A stretch of DNA of 12,334 nucleotides from Planctomycetota bacterium (GCA_027295245.1 JAPULF010000321.1:1-12334); one strand, 5' to 3'. Numbered from the stretch's first letter, positions 1 to 7,984 are shown. Notes: generated by a model not told the origin, from the letters alone. A program made the numbers and translations.

Positions 1-4
1 GCGC

Positions 5-1354
5 ATGCTTTCTCAGATAAGAACGCGTGAGCGTCGCGCCGCGACGACGGTACTCGTTGTTCTCACGCTTCCCCTGTTGATTGGATTCATTGCGTTAGCC
101 GTGGATGTTGGGCTCATGTGCAGCGTCCGAGCCGATTTGCAGAACGCGGCTGACGCAGGCGCATTGTCCGCCGCGATCGACTTGGGCGGTTCAGCGTCAA
201 ATGGTGACAGGCTCGACGCGGCCAGCGCAGCCGCTGTCAGCATCGTGCAGTCAAACGGAGTATTCGGAAAGGAACAACTCGAGATCGACACTGACGCAGA
301 CCTTGTTTTCGGTCGCGCCACTCACGACGAGGGCACCGGTAAGTACAACTTCATTCCCACGCTGGAAAATCCCAATGCCGTGCAAGTCACCGTGAGGTGT
401 ACGGATGACTCGCCGAACGGCGCTGTGGATTTGTTTTTTGCAGCGATCCTCGGAAAACACAGCGCGAACATCTCCGCGACGTCCGTGGCCATGCTGAACA
501 CCGGGAGCTGTGGCGGAATCATTGGCCTGAACCGCGTCTATCTGAGAGAGGAAAGTTACACGGACAGCTACAACTCAATCGATGGTGTCTACGTTCCTGG
601 TTCTGGTGGCGACAACGGTGATGTGTGCAGCAACGGGCATATCCGCCTCATTAGTTCTGCCGGAATCAACGGCGACGCTACTTATGGGCCGGACGAGGAC
701 GGCGTTGATATCAATGGTGATTCGTATGTAACCGGAGAGCAAACAGGTCTCGAAAACGAGATCGACTATCCGCCCGTCGACCCAGGAAATGCACCTTTCA
801 GTAACGATAATGACTCTATACCTCTTTCGACCCTTGGTAACGACCCGCTCGCCGGCGGCGGATTCGCGCTAGGCTCTGGCGGCGGCGGTGGTGGCGGTAA
901 GAAGGGCGATAAGGGCGGCGATGGCGGCGATGGCGGCGCTGACTCCATCATACTGTTTCCGGGAACCTACTACTTCTCGTCGTTGGATCTCTTCAGCGGA
1001 TCTGTCATCAACGTGATCGGACCCACCGTGATCTACATCGACGGAGACGTGGACCTTACGGACGGCGGCATCGTCAACCAAACCCTGATTCCTAAGAATC
1101 TGCAACTGTATCCGATGGGCGGGCAATTCTGGCTTCCCGACAACATCGATCTGCACGCCGTGATCTACAGCACGACGTCGGCAATAGAGAAAAGGGGAGG
1201 CAGCGGCAGTTTCTACGGCAAGCTGGTCGGCCAGAAAGTCAAGATCAACGGCTCGGGGGGGCTTCATGTAGACGATTCCGTCTCTTTTTCCGATCTGACT
1301 TCCGGCGGCCCCGAGATTGGTGGACCCCAACAAGGGGTCATGTTGATACAGTGA
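5..1354 (+). CDS. TadE/G-like membrane-anchored surface protein with Gly-rich linker and beta-rich C-terminal domain
   Basis: A 449-residue protein. Residues 1-60 look like the TadE/G-like N-terminal domain of Flp/Tad pilus loci: a basic start (RTRERRAATT), a single membrane segment at about 14-36 (VLVVLTLPLLIGFIALAVDVG), then the typical DLQNAADAGALSAA segment. Residues 61-165 form the alpha/beta region usual after this anchor. A Gly/Asp/Lys low-complexity linker lies at about 284-312. Residues 315-430 are rich in short beta strands and glycine (FPGTYYF, VIYIDGDVDL, AVIYSTTSAI, GSFYGKLVGQ) and resemble the DUF7305-type domain found on pilus-associated proteins. The family sits in the inner membrane facing outward; TadG-like proteins are tied to Tad pilus assembly, but the role of this composite form is unknown. 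The ATG lies four bases from the window edge, so its ribosome site cannot be seen; the protein start fits the family. The next gene begins 361 bases later, so it is not tightly linked. Confident of the N-terminal family, less of the C-terminal domain name. Confidence 0.8.
   Translation: MLSQIRTRERRAATTVLVVLTLPLLIGFIALAVDVGLMCSVRADLQNAADAGALSAAIDLGGSASNGDRLDAASAAAVSIVQSNGVFGKEQLEIDTDADLVFGRATHDEGTGKYNFIPTLENPNAVQVTVRCTDDSPNGAVDLFFAAILGKHSANISATSVAMLNTGSCGGIIGLNRVYLREESYTDSYNSIDGVYVPGSGGDNGDVCSNGHIRLISSAGINGDATYGPDEDGVDINGDSYVTGEQTGLENEIDYPPVDPGNAPFSNDNDSIPLSTLGNDPLAGGGFALGSGGGGGGGKKGDKGGDGGDGGADSIILFPGTYYFSSLDLFSGSVINVIGPTVIYIDGDVDLTDGGIVNQTLIPKNLQLYPMGGQFWLPDNIDLHAVIYSTTSAIEKRGGSGSFYGKLVGQKVKINGSGGLHVDDSVSFSDLTSGGPEIGGPQQGVMLIQ
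878..939 (+). repeat. GGC-rich low-complexity tract inside the TadG-like gene, with a 9-bp tandem unit
   Basis: A run of GGC/GGT/GAT codons encodes a Gly-rich, charged linker (seven consecutive glycines, then KKGDKGGDGGDGG). The right part contains the 9-base unit GGCGGCGAT in tandem from about 914 to 938, nearly three copies. Because the unit is a multiple of three, gain or loss of copies would keep the reading frame and change only linker length. It separates the membrane-proximal region from the C-terminal beta-rich domain. Confidence 0.7.
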
Positions 1355-1715
1355 GTCACCGACAAACCGCGGCGGCAGCGATAAGGGCGTCACGACCGGC
1401 ACCCGTCGCGTCATGGCGCCCCCACCCTTCTTGACAGCGCATCCGCCCGGGTCTTGAAGGGCTTCCATCATCCCCGAAAAGACCTCGTCCCAACAAAGCG
1501 ATATTGACGATTCCGGACAATGAGCAAACCCGCTCGGGGTCCGCCGGCAGGTGAGAGTCACGGTCTATGCTGCGCAATGGCGTCCACGACCCGGGGATTT
1601 GGGGCCCAAGATGCACCCGATGCGCGGAGCCACCCGACGTCAAGCAACGTGCGGCCCGAATCGGTTATCATGTTGGGCGAGACCGGGCATTCGTCCTGGA
1701 GGAAGGGGAGCGCAT
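1355..1715. other. Gene-free stretch between the TadG-like gene and the laminin/dockerin gene
   Basis: Open frames here overlap each other on both strands, have no family resemblance, and are rich in Arg/Pro/Ser in the way of chance frames in GC-rich DNA. No tRNA fold or strong terminator was seen. A TATCAT hexamer at 1666-1671 could be a -10 element for the gene starting at 1716 (expected leader near 38 bases), but no matching -35 is visible. A TTGACA hexamer at 1431-1436 has no partner -10 at the right distance. The region probably carries the end of the upstream transcript and the promoter of the downstream gene. Confidence 0.4.
1698..1710 (+). promoter_or_regulatory. Purine-rich ribosome binding site that fixes the start at 1716
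   Basis: The sequence GGAGGAAGGGGAG ends five bases before the ATG at 1716. The same frame stays open upstream to an ATG at 1551, but that extension has no comparable site and would put 55 Arg/Pro-rich residues in front of a good signal peptide. The 1716 start is therefore preferred. Confidence 0.75.
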
Positions 1716-2582
1716 ATGCGAGCCGCGCGCACGGTTTTCTATTGCTGGATAGGGTATTTCGTTGTCGTCGCCTCGCTTGTCGAGGTGGTTCATGCCAACC
1801 AGGAGGAGGTGCAGGTCGAGACCTTCGACGGAGGCGGCAACATGGGGGGCTGGAGCTACTTCGGTGCCCCGGGCAACGGGATTGAAGTGATCGAAGTGGC
1901 CGGCGGTAATCCGGGGGCGTATCTCCACAGTACCTGTGTCGGTCTGAACTGCCTCGACACCTTCGCGCCGCAGCCGCGGACCGAACTCGGCAACGGCGGC
2001 GTGTTCGTCGGTAACTATCGGGCAAGGGACGTCACTTCGTTGGGGATCGACCTGATCCTGCACACCGTCGACTTCGGCGCCGGCGGCCGGCCCTTGTCGC
2101 TCATTCTCTCCGGCGGCGGGCTGTCGACCTATATCGTCGGTCCGGAAGACGTGCCCGAGCCCGGCGAGGGCTGGAAGTCGTTCGACTTTCCCGTGCCGTC
2201 GCAAAGCCCGACCCTGCCGACGGGTTGGGTCGTGCAGAACGGATCGGGTCAGGGCGATGACGCCGACTGGAACACCATCATCACCGGCGTGACTCAGGTG
2301 ACGTATTTTTACGGCGACCCCGAGTTTTTCTTCATCTTTCAGCAGTGGGAGCCGGGGCTCGACAAGTCCCGCATCACGGAAGGATCGCAAAACCTCGCTG
2401 ACATGAACTGCGACACGCAGGTCCAGCTCGACGACCTCCCCCGGTTCGTGCAGGCGCTGATCGATCCCGAGAGCTTCGCCGGCTGCGACATCAACCGGGC
2501 CGACATAAACTGCGACGGAGTCATCGACGGACGCGATGTCGGGGGGTTCGTCGTTTGCCTTCTGAACGAAGGGTGCCCCTAG
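1716..2582 (+). CDS. Secreted laminin-B-like protein with C-terminal dockerin-like calcium-binding repeats
   Basis: A 288-residue protein in three parts. Residues 1-27 are a Sec signal peptide: basic MRAAR, hydrophobic core, and a plausible cut after VHA. Residues about 33-222 are beta-rich and begin VETFDGGGNMGGWSYFG, followed by GGNPGAYLHS; this opening, and the SLGIDLILH and WKSFDFPV strands, match bacterial laminin-B (jelly-roll) domains. Residues 228-283 carry two calcium-loop motifs of dockerin type: D229-x-N-x-D ending at D240, and D263-x-N-x-DG-x-ID ending at D274. Each loop has a Cys at position 4 (C232, C266), with further Cys at C257, C281 and C287, so disulfides are possible. Such tails are common on exported planctomycete proteins without any classical cellulosome. 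It stands alone: 361 bases follow the previous gene and 148 precede pheS. Substrate and attachment partner are unknown. Domain calls are by motif recognition only. Confidence 0.8.
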   Translation: MRAARTVFYCWIGYFVVVASLVEVVHANQEEVQVETFDGGGNMGGWSYFGAPGNGIEVIEVAGGNPGAYLHSTCVGLNCLDTFAPQPRTELGNGGVFVGNYRARDVTSLGIDLILHTVDFGAGGRPLSLILSGGGLSTYIVGPEDVPEPGEGWKSFDFPVPSQSPTLPTGWVVQNGSGQGDDADWNTIITGVTQVTYFYGDPEFFFIFQQWEPGLDKSRITEGSQNLADMNCDTQVQLDDLPRFVQALIDPESFAGCDINRADINCDGVIDGRDVGGFVVCLLNEGCP

Positions 2583-2668
2583 CGGCAAGCGTGCCCCCGC
2601 CGACGACCGTTGCACCTCTTGCTCCCAGGCCAATCGCACGATTCGAAGGATCGCTTCGGCGGCGGCGC

Positions 2669-2696
2669 TTGTTCGATTGGGCCGGCGGCCTTAAAT
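2669..2696 (+). promoter_or_regulatory. Candidate promoter for the pheS-pheT cluster
   Basis: TTGTTC (2669-2674) and TTAAAT (2691-2696) are 16 bases apart and form an AT-rich patch in GC-rich DNA, 35 bases before the pheS ATG. Both hexamers match the sigma-70 consensus only partly. A short GGCC-GGC-GGCC hairpin (2680-2690) lies in the spacer. No T-box or Phe-rich leader peptide was recognised, so no attenuation is claimed. Confidence 0.3.
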
Positions 2697-2730
2697 AGGG
2701 GTCTCGGCACGGTTTGTCGAAGAGGGCCCC

Positions 2731-3789
2731 ATGAACCAGACGGCGTTACAAGACTTGCTGGTGCGGATCAAAGCCGACGCGGCGGCGGCGATCGAGGCAT
2801 CCGAATCGATCGACGGACTGCGGGCCGCGGAGTCGAAGCTGACAAAGGGGCCGTTGGCGGAGGCGCTGAAGTCCATCAAGCAGTTTTCGGCGGACGAGCG
2901 GGGATCGGCCGGAAAGGCGATCAACGAGACCAAGAACGCCGTCAAGTCGAAATTCAAGGCCGCCCAGGACGCCCTCCGCTCCGCGAACATCGAGGGCGAG
3001 CGAAAGCGGGCCGCGACATTCGATCCTACGATGCCGCCGACGGTCTCGCAGCAGGGGCAGATTCACCCGGTGACGGCGATGCAGCGCGAGGTCGAGCGGA
3101 TCTTCACGGGGCTCGGTTTTGCGGTTGTCGGTGGTCCGGAAATGGAAACCGAATACTTCAACTTCGAGGCCCTGAATATTCCGGAAATGCACCCGGCCCG
3201 CGACGCCCAGGATACGTTCTGGCTGACGAACGGCTGGCTGTTGCGAACACATACCAGCCCGTGCCAGGTGCGGGCGATGCTGCGTTGGGGGGCGCCGCTT
3301 CGCGTGATTGCGCCCGGGCGGTGTTTTCGTTACGAGGCGATCGACGCGTCGCACGAGAATACGTTTCATCAACTCGAGGGGCTGCTGATCGACAAGGACA
3401 TTTCGGTGGCACACCTGATCGCGTTCATGAGGCTATTGCTGCGCGAGGTGTTTCAGCGCGATGTCAAGGTTCGATTGCGGCCCGGATTTTTCCCGTTCGT
3501 CGAGCCGGGATTCGAGTTGGACATGTCCTGTGCCATTTGCGAAGGCGCCGGTTGCCCAACGTGCAAGAAGTCGGGTTGGGTGGAGATCCTTCCTTGCGGC
3601 ATGGTTCACCCGAACGTGCTGCGTCACGGAAAGATCGACCCGCGGAAATACACCGGGTTTGCGTTCGGGCTGGGACTCACGCGCCTGGCGATGATGAAAT
3701 ACGGCGTTGCGGACATTCGGATTATGAACAGCGGAGATCTGCGCGGGCTGGTTTCTCCGGCGCGCTTGAGCGGAGCGCGAGTTAGTTGA
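2731..3789 (+). CDS. pheS: Phenylalanine--tRNA ligase alpha subunit
   Basis: Catalytic subunit of the cytoplasmic alpha2-beta2 enzyme that activates phenylalanine with ATP and loads it onto tRNA-Phe. The 352 residues are near the usual bacterial length. Residues 1-95 are the helical, charged N-terminal arm that contacts tRNA. The class II core follows: HPARDAQDTFW at 154-164, LLRTHTSPCQVRAM at 170-183, motif 2 with RCFRYEAIDASHENTFHQ at 197-214, FPFVEPGFELD at 254-264, and motif 3 GFAFGLGLTRLAMMKYG at 309-325. Four cysteines at 267, 270, 275 and 278 (CAICEGAGCPTC) form the zinc-ribbon-like insert seen in many bacterial PheS. The tail after motif 3 (IMNSGDLRGL, then about 12 more residues) departs from the usual ending with Phe residues. 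GAGGG at 2722-2726 supports the ATG. The stop is four bases before pheT. Confidence 0.98.
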   Translation: MNQTALQDLLVRIKADAAAAIEASESIDGLRAAESKLTKGPLAEALKSIKQFSADERGSAGKAINETKNAVKSKFKAAQDALRSANIEGERKRAATFDPTMPPTVSQQGQIHPVTAMQREVERIFTGLGFAVVGGPEMETEYFNFEALNIPEMHPARDAQDTFWLTNGWLLRTHTSPCQVRAMLRWGAPLRVIAPGRCFRYEAIDASHENTFHQLEGLLIDKDISVAHLIAFMRLLLREVFQRDVKVRLRPGFFPFVEPGFELDMSCAICEGAGCPTCKKSGWVEILPCGMVHPNVLRHGKIDPRKYTGFAFGLGLTRLAMMKYGVADIRIMNSGDLRGLVSPARLSGARVS

Positions 3790-3793
3790 CAAG

Positions 3794-6190
3794 ATGCTGA
3801 TATCTCTGAACTGGCTCAAGGACTTCGTTGACATTCCCGCGAGTGCGAACCCGCGTGAGCTGGCGCTGAAATTCACCACCACGACGGCCGAGGTGGACGG
3901 AATCGAGCACGTCGAGCCGAACTTCACCGGGCTGGTGGCGGCGCGGATTACGAACGTCGAGCGGGCCTCCGGTGAAGACATGCTCAGGCTTGTCACGCTC
4001 AATGCCGGGAAGCAATACGTGACGTTGTCGGCGGCGCCGGATCTACTGGCCGGGAAAACCGTCGTGTTCGGTCCGCCCGGCGCGACCGTGGGGGGACACA
4101 CGTTCGGCGAGACGGACCCGGCCGGGCGAAAGTCTCAGGGAATGATCGTGGCCGGCCAGGGGCTGGGGCTGGTGCAAATCGGCGCCAACGCATTGTTCCT
4201 GCCGCCGGGGACCGAGCCCGGCGCGCCGATCGATTGGGCGCTGTTTGACGACTGGATCATCGAAATCGACAACAAGTCGATCACGCACCGTCCGGACCTC
4301 TGGGGCCACTACGGGATAGCCCGCGAACTGGCGGCGATCTTGCAATCGCCGCTCAAACCGTATCCGATCACCGATCCGGCATTGCTTCGGAATGACGCCT
4401 TGCCCGAGATAGCGATCGAAATCGACGACCCGATGCTGGCCCCGCGCTATACGGGACTGATGATGCGGGGGCTGAAGACGCAGCCAAGCCCGCTGGCGAT
4501 GCAGGTTCGCCTGGCACTTGTGGGTATGCGTCCGATCGATCTGCTGGTCGATCTGACCAACTACGTCATGGCCGAACTGGGTCAGCCGATGCACGCCTTT
4601 GACGGAGCGAAACTCGCGAACATTCAAGTCGGGCTCGCCCGGCCGGACGAGCGCTTCACGACCCTGGACGGAGTCACACGGACCATGCCGCCCGATACGC
4701 TGATGATCCAGTGCGATCGCAAGTCGGTCGCGATCGCGGGCATCATGGGCGGGGCTGATACCGAAGTCGGCGCACAGACGGATACGATTCTTCTGGAATC
4801 GGCCAACTTCGACGCCGCCACGATACGGCGGGCCGCCACGGCCATGGGACACCGGACTGAGGCGAGTACCCGGTTCGAAAAGTCGCTCGATCCGGCCAAC
4901 ACGGTCTTGGGGATCGCGCGGTTTCACAAGCTGGCAACCGACGAGCTGCCCGGCGTCGAATCGGCGAGCACGCTCAGCGACTGCTATCCCGCGCCGCGGG
5001 CGCCGAATCCGATCGAATTGGACTGCGACTTTGCCTCTCGGCTCATTGGTAGCACCGTCACACCGGAGTCGGCCACGGATATTCTGACGGCCATCGAATT
5101 CACGTGTGAGCCGCTTTCGAATCAGTCGCTTCGCGTCACGCCGCCGTCCTTCCGGGCCACCAAGGATGTCGAGATCGAAGAGGACGTGATCGAGGAAATC
5201 GCCCGATTCATCGGGTACGGCAACATTGAACCGGAACTTCCACGGATGACGGCCCGGTTCTTTCCGAGCTCTCCCCAGCTCGCCATCGAGCAGCGAACCC
5301 TGGATTATCTTTGCCTCGGTAACGACTTCGTCGAGGTCTACAACTATATCTGGTACGAAGACGAATGGCTGAAGAAAATCGGATTCGATCCCGGCGAGTG
5401 CATCACGTTGCACAATCCGGCCGCCGAGGGATGCGCTCGATTGCGCAATACGCTGATACCGGGCCTGATCGCGTTCGCGGAGCGGAATCGACATCACCAT
5501 GCCCGGTTTCAACTTGCTGAAATCGGCAGTGTCTTTCACCACGGTCGGAAGGACATAGAGGCCGCGCAGCATCGCAGTCTCGGCCTCGTCGCGGCGCAGT
5601 CCGGGGCAAGATCGGACGGCGAGCTGTGGAACCGCATGCGCAAGATTCTTGACGGCTGGGGACGCCAGGTCCTCGAAGATCGCGTGGATTATGTCGAGAC
5701 TTCGGCCTCGCATCCTTGGGAGGACCGCGATCGGCTGGCGGCTCTTGTCGTCGGAAATGAAGAGGTCGGACGCGTCACGTTGCTTCCGCTGGCGTGCAGC
5801 CAGAGGATCGACGAGCGGTTGCGATCCTGGTCAATCGCGATCGCCGAGTTGAATCTGACCGCTCTATCCGAACGGCACGGCCGCCATGAGAAGCTCGTGG
5901 CTCCGCCGAAGTACCCGCAGGTACAACTCGACTTCAGCGTGCTGATCGACGCGACGCAGCGTTATTCGGCAATCAGCAAGCGCATCGCCGAATTCGAGCA
6001 TCCGCTGTTGAAACGGCTCACGTTCATCGAGTCATACGAGGGCAAGTCGCTTCCACCGGGAAAACGCAGCCTGACGCTTCGCGCGGAAGCGGGGCTCGAC
6101 GACAGAACACTCGAAGACAAGGATGTCTCTGGATTCCAGGACGCATTCAGGAGCTTTCTGGCCGGTCAGTCCATCGAATTGCGAGGATAA
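3794..6190 (+). CDS. pheT: Phenylalanine--tRNA ligase beta subunit
   Basis: Structural, editing and tRNA-binding subunit of phenylalanyl-tRNA synthetase, partner of PheS. The 798 residues match the full-length bacterial form, with all domains in order: N-terminal segment MLISLNWLKDFVDIP; an EMAP/OB-fold tRNA-binding domain at about 43-150 (GRKSQGMIVAGQGLGL); the B3/B4 editing domain at about 215-395 (LVDLTNYVMAELGQPMHAFD, AGIMGGADTEV, ESANFDAATIRRAA); B5 at about 405-480 (PPSFRATKDVEIEEDVIEEIARFIGYG, read as two parts around residue 459); a catalytic-like core at about 490-690 (NPAAEGCARLRNTLIPGL is 541-558); and the FDX-ACB anticodon-binding domain at about 705-798 (YPQVQLDFSVLID). There is no strong Shine-Dalgarno before the ATG; the 4-base gap after pheS points to translational coupling. 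Confidence 0.98.
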   Translation: MLISLNWLKDFVDIPASANPRELALKFTTTTAEVDGIEHVEPNFTGLVAARITNVERASGEDMLRLVTLNAGKQYVTLSAAPDLLAGKTVVFGPPGATVGGHTFGETDPAGRKSQGMIVAGQGLGLVQIGANALFLPPGTEPGAPIDWALFDDWIIEIDNKSITHRPDLWGHYGIARELAAILQSPLKPYPITDPALLRNDALPEIAIEIDDPMLAPRYTGLMMRGLKTQPSPLAMQVRLALVGMRPIDLLVDLTNYVMAELGQPMHAFDGAKLANIQVGLARPDERFTTLDGVTRTMPPDTLMIQCDRKSVAIAGIMGGADTEVGAQTDTILLESANFDAATIRRAATAMGHRTEASTRFEKSLDPANTVLGIARFHKLATDELPGVESASTLSDCYPAPRAPNPIELDCDFASRLIGSTVTPESATDILTAIEFTCEPLSNQSLRVTPPSFRATKDVEIEEDVIEEIARFIGYGNIEPELPRMTARFFPSSPQLAIEQRTLDYLCLGNDFVEVYNYIWYEDEWLKKIGFDPGECITLHNPAAEGCARLRNTLIPGLIAFAERNRHHHARFQLAEIGSVFHHGRKDIEAAQHRSLGLVAAQSGARSDGELWNRMRKILDGWGRQVLEDRVDYVETSASHPWEDRDRLAALVVGNEEVGRVTLLPLACSQRIDERLRSWSIAIAELNLTALSERHGRHEKLVAPPKYPQVQLDFSVLIDATQRYSAISKRIAEFEHPLLKRLTFIESYEGKSLPPGKRSLTLRAEAGLDDRTLEDKDVSGFQDAFRSFLAGQSIELRG

Positions 6191-6194
6191 GCCA

Positions 6195-7955
6195 ATGTCA
6201 ACTCTTTGCCGGGTGGTCTTGTCGATTGCGATAGGCACGTTGGTTTGCACGTGGGCGGCGTCGGTCCCGGCACAGGAGGGTGACTCGTCGGCCTCCGTCA
6301 GAAGGGTTCGCGGCATCATTCAAAAAGATGAGACCTGGTCCGGCACGGTCATCGTGACGGACGACCTCACGATCGACGGCGCCAAGGTAACCATTCTTCC
6401 CGGTACGATCGTCGAGTTCGCCGATCGGCGCAAACGACACGGACCGACGCTGACGGTCGGCGGGTGGAATAAGGGATTCAGAGGCTACCTGGAGATTCTC
6501 AGCGAACCCGACCGGCCGGTGGTCTTTCGAACGCGCGCCGGATCGCAGCCGGGCCGATTGGTGGTGAATGTTCGAGGCGAAACGACCAGCGCATCGTTTC
6601 ATTCCAAGAATCCGCGCGAAAAGCCGCCGCCTCCGAAGAAGACGCCCGGTCGCGTCGTCTGGGAGCACGTCCGCTTCGAAGGGCTCGGTGAAGTGGAATC
6701 CAAGCAGGTCATGAAGAAACAAATACTTGTGGCCCGGCCCGCCATCACCTTCAAGGTCGCCGGCGGGGCCCACACGTTGTCACTGACGCATTGTACGTTC
6801 GATCGATCGACGCGCGTGAAGATCTCGGCGGCCGACGGTAGCCGGATCAGTCTGCTCGACAACCTGTTCACGAATGAGACCGAGCGAGTGGCCCTCGAAA
6901 TAGCCGGTGTTCGAGGACAGCCCCCGCCCGATCTTGCCTTGGTCTCGAGGAACCGGTTTTCGTGCGCGATCTCACTGGAGTCCATTTCCGTGCAGTTGAC
7001 CGACAACATCCTGATCGGCCCTTACGTCGCCGTGGCCGTGAACGCGTTGCCGAAATCGGATGTTCGGATCACCGGCAATTATGTCCATAACACATCCATG
7101 AACGACGATGGGCGCTACGCCCTCAATTGTGAGTATGCCGGCGCCGTCATTGAGAACAACATTTTTCGGGGCGGTTCCACCTGTGTGTTGAATGGATCGC
7201 GATTGATGACAGGCAACGTGATGATCGGGGCTCCACGGCTGGAGGTCGAAATCACCCTGCCGACTATCAAGACACCGACGAACGGGGCAAGCAGCAAGAA
7301 CAATCCTCGCACGCCCCGGACCGTCCTGAGGAGTTCGAAGACGCACCGTCTCGTGGCGGCGCTTCCGTCCGGGTCATTGTTCGAGCGGAATCTGCTGCTC
7401 GGCCCGGCACATTCGCTGTTGGCGCCGCAACCGCGGCTTGTACCGCGCGACGGCGAAGACCGCACACCGCATCACAAGCAAGCCACCATTCTAAGGAACA
7501 ACCTGCTGGACGGCTTCGGAGCAAGCAATCGCGGGATTCACCTGGGATCCGCCGGGCGCCGGGCTCAGCCGATTGGGATCCATGGCAATGTCTTTCTTCG
7601 CATAAACTCGGTGGTGCTGGTCGAGGACGACGGCAACGGCGCGACCATCGAATTCGGTGTCAATGCCGCCGCACCCCCGCCGGCACGGGTCATCCATCGG
7701 GTCGGTTCGAAGGATGCGGCGGACGGACCCGGCCTGACCATCGTGGAGAAGGACGTGGCGTCATTCTACCTGGTCGGGATTCCCCCGGAACGCGTACCGG
7801 ATTTCGACGCCGATATCCAATCCGGCAAGCTGACGACGGGCACGCTACGGAATCGCTTGTTCGAGAGCTATCGGCCGCGAGAGGGGAGTCCGCTGATCGT
7901 CAAGCACAACGGCGCTAAGTCGACGCTCGGCCCGGGCACAGGCAATCGGGAATAA
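6195..7955 (+). CDS. Exported right-handed parallel beta-helix protein
   Basis: A 586-residue protein. Residues 1-26 are a Sec signal peptide with a likely cut after VPA. The mature protein opens with DETWSGTVIVTDDLTIDGAKVTILPGTIVEF (residues 45-75, two consecutive pieces), the typical first coils of secreted bacterial beta-helix proteins. Later coils carry repeated N-x-(F/L/V) turns such as LLDNLFTN, LVSRNRFSC, LTDNILIGP, RITGNYVHN, IENNIFRGG, LMTGNVMIG, FERNLLLGP, LRNNLLDGF and IHGNVFLR. Two basic, Pro/Ser-rich insertions (about 138-152 and 358-384) interrupt the helix, probably as loops. No catalytic site was recognised, so polysaccharide binding or cleavage is only a guess. GAGGA at 6183-6187 lies inside the end of pheT, and the ATG is four bases after the pheT stop. 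An in-frame ATG at 6123 would add 24 residues before the signal peptide and is disfavoured. Confidence 0.8.
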   Translation: MSTLCRVVLSIAIGTLVCTWAASVPAQEGDSSASVRRVRGIIQKDETWSGTVIVTDDLTIDGAKVTILPGTIVEFADRRKRHGPTLTVGGWNKGFRGYLEILSEPDRPVVFRTRAGSQPGRLVVNVRGETTSASFHSKNPREKPPPPKKTPGRVVWEHVRFEGLGEVESKQVMKKQILVARPAITFKVAGGAHTLSLTHCTFDRSTRVKISAADGSRISLLDNLFTNETERVALEIAGVRGQPPPDLALVSRNRFSCAISLESISVQLTDNILIGPYVAVAVNALPKSDVRITGNYVHNTSMNDDGRYALNCEYAGAVIENNIFRGGSTCVLNGSRLMTGNVMIGAPRLEVEITLPTIKTPTNGASSKNNPRTPRTVLRSSKTHRLVAALPSGSLFERNLLLGPAHSLLAPQPRLVPRDGEDRTPHHKQATILRNNLLDGFGASNRGIHLGSAGRRAQPIGIHGNVFLRINSVVLVEDDGNGATIEFGVNAAAPPPARVIHRVGSKDAADGPGLTIVEKDVASFYLVGIPPERVPDFDADIQSGKLTTGTLRNRLFESYRPREGSPLIVKHNGAKSTLGPGTGNRE

Positions 7956-7984
7956 CGCCATTCGCATCGTGACGCGCGAAATTC

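Noticed and set aside
1431..1436. TTGACA hexamer as a possible -35 element
   Set aside because: No acceptable -10 hexamer lies 15-19 bases downstream (TTGAAG at 17).
869..1561. A 230-codon minus-strand frame crossing the TadG-like gene end and the following gap
   Set aside because: Mostly antisense to the Gly-rich linker and beta-rich domain; low-complexity translation and no start-site support.
1668..2639. A 323-codon minus-strand frame over the laminin/dockerin gene
   Set aside because: The plus-strand frame has a signal peptide, a strong ribosome site and calcium-loop motifs; the minus frame has none of these.
2641..2656. CGATTC-GAA-GGATCG hairpin after the dockerin gene as a terminator
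   Set aside because: Only about six base pairs with a G-T pair and a three-base loop, and no T-run follows.
2610..3785. A 391-codon plus-strand frame overlapping pheS in another frame
   Set aside because: pheS motifs are all in the 2731 frame; the overlapping frame is Arg/Gly-rich and shows no known motif.
4043..5713. A 556-codon open frame on the minus strand opposite pheT
   Set aside because: Antisense to a complete, well-conserved pheT; Arg/Gly-rich shadow translation with no domain or ribosome site support.
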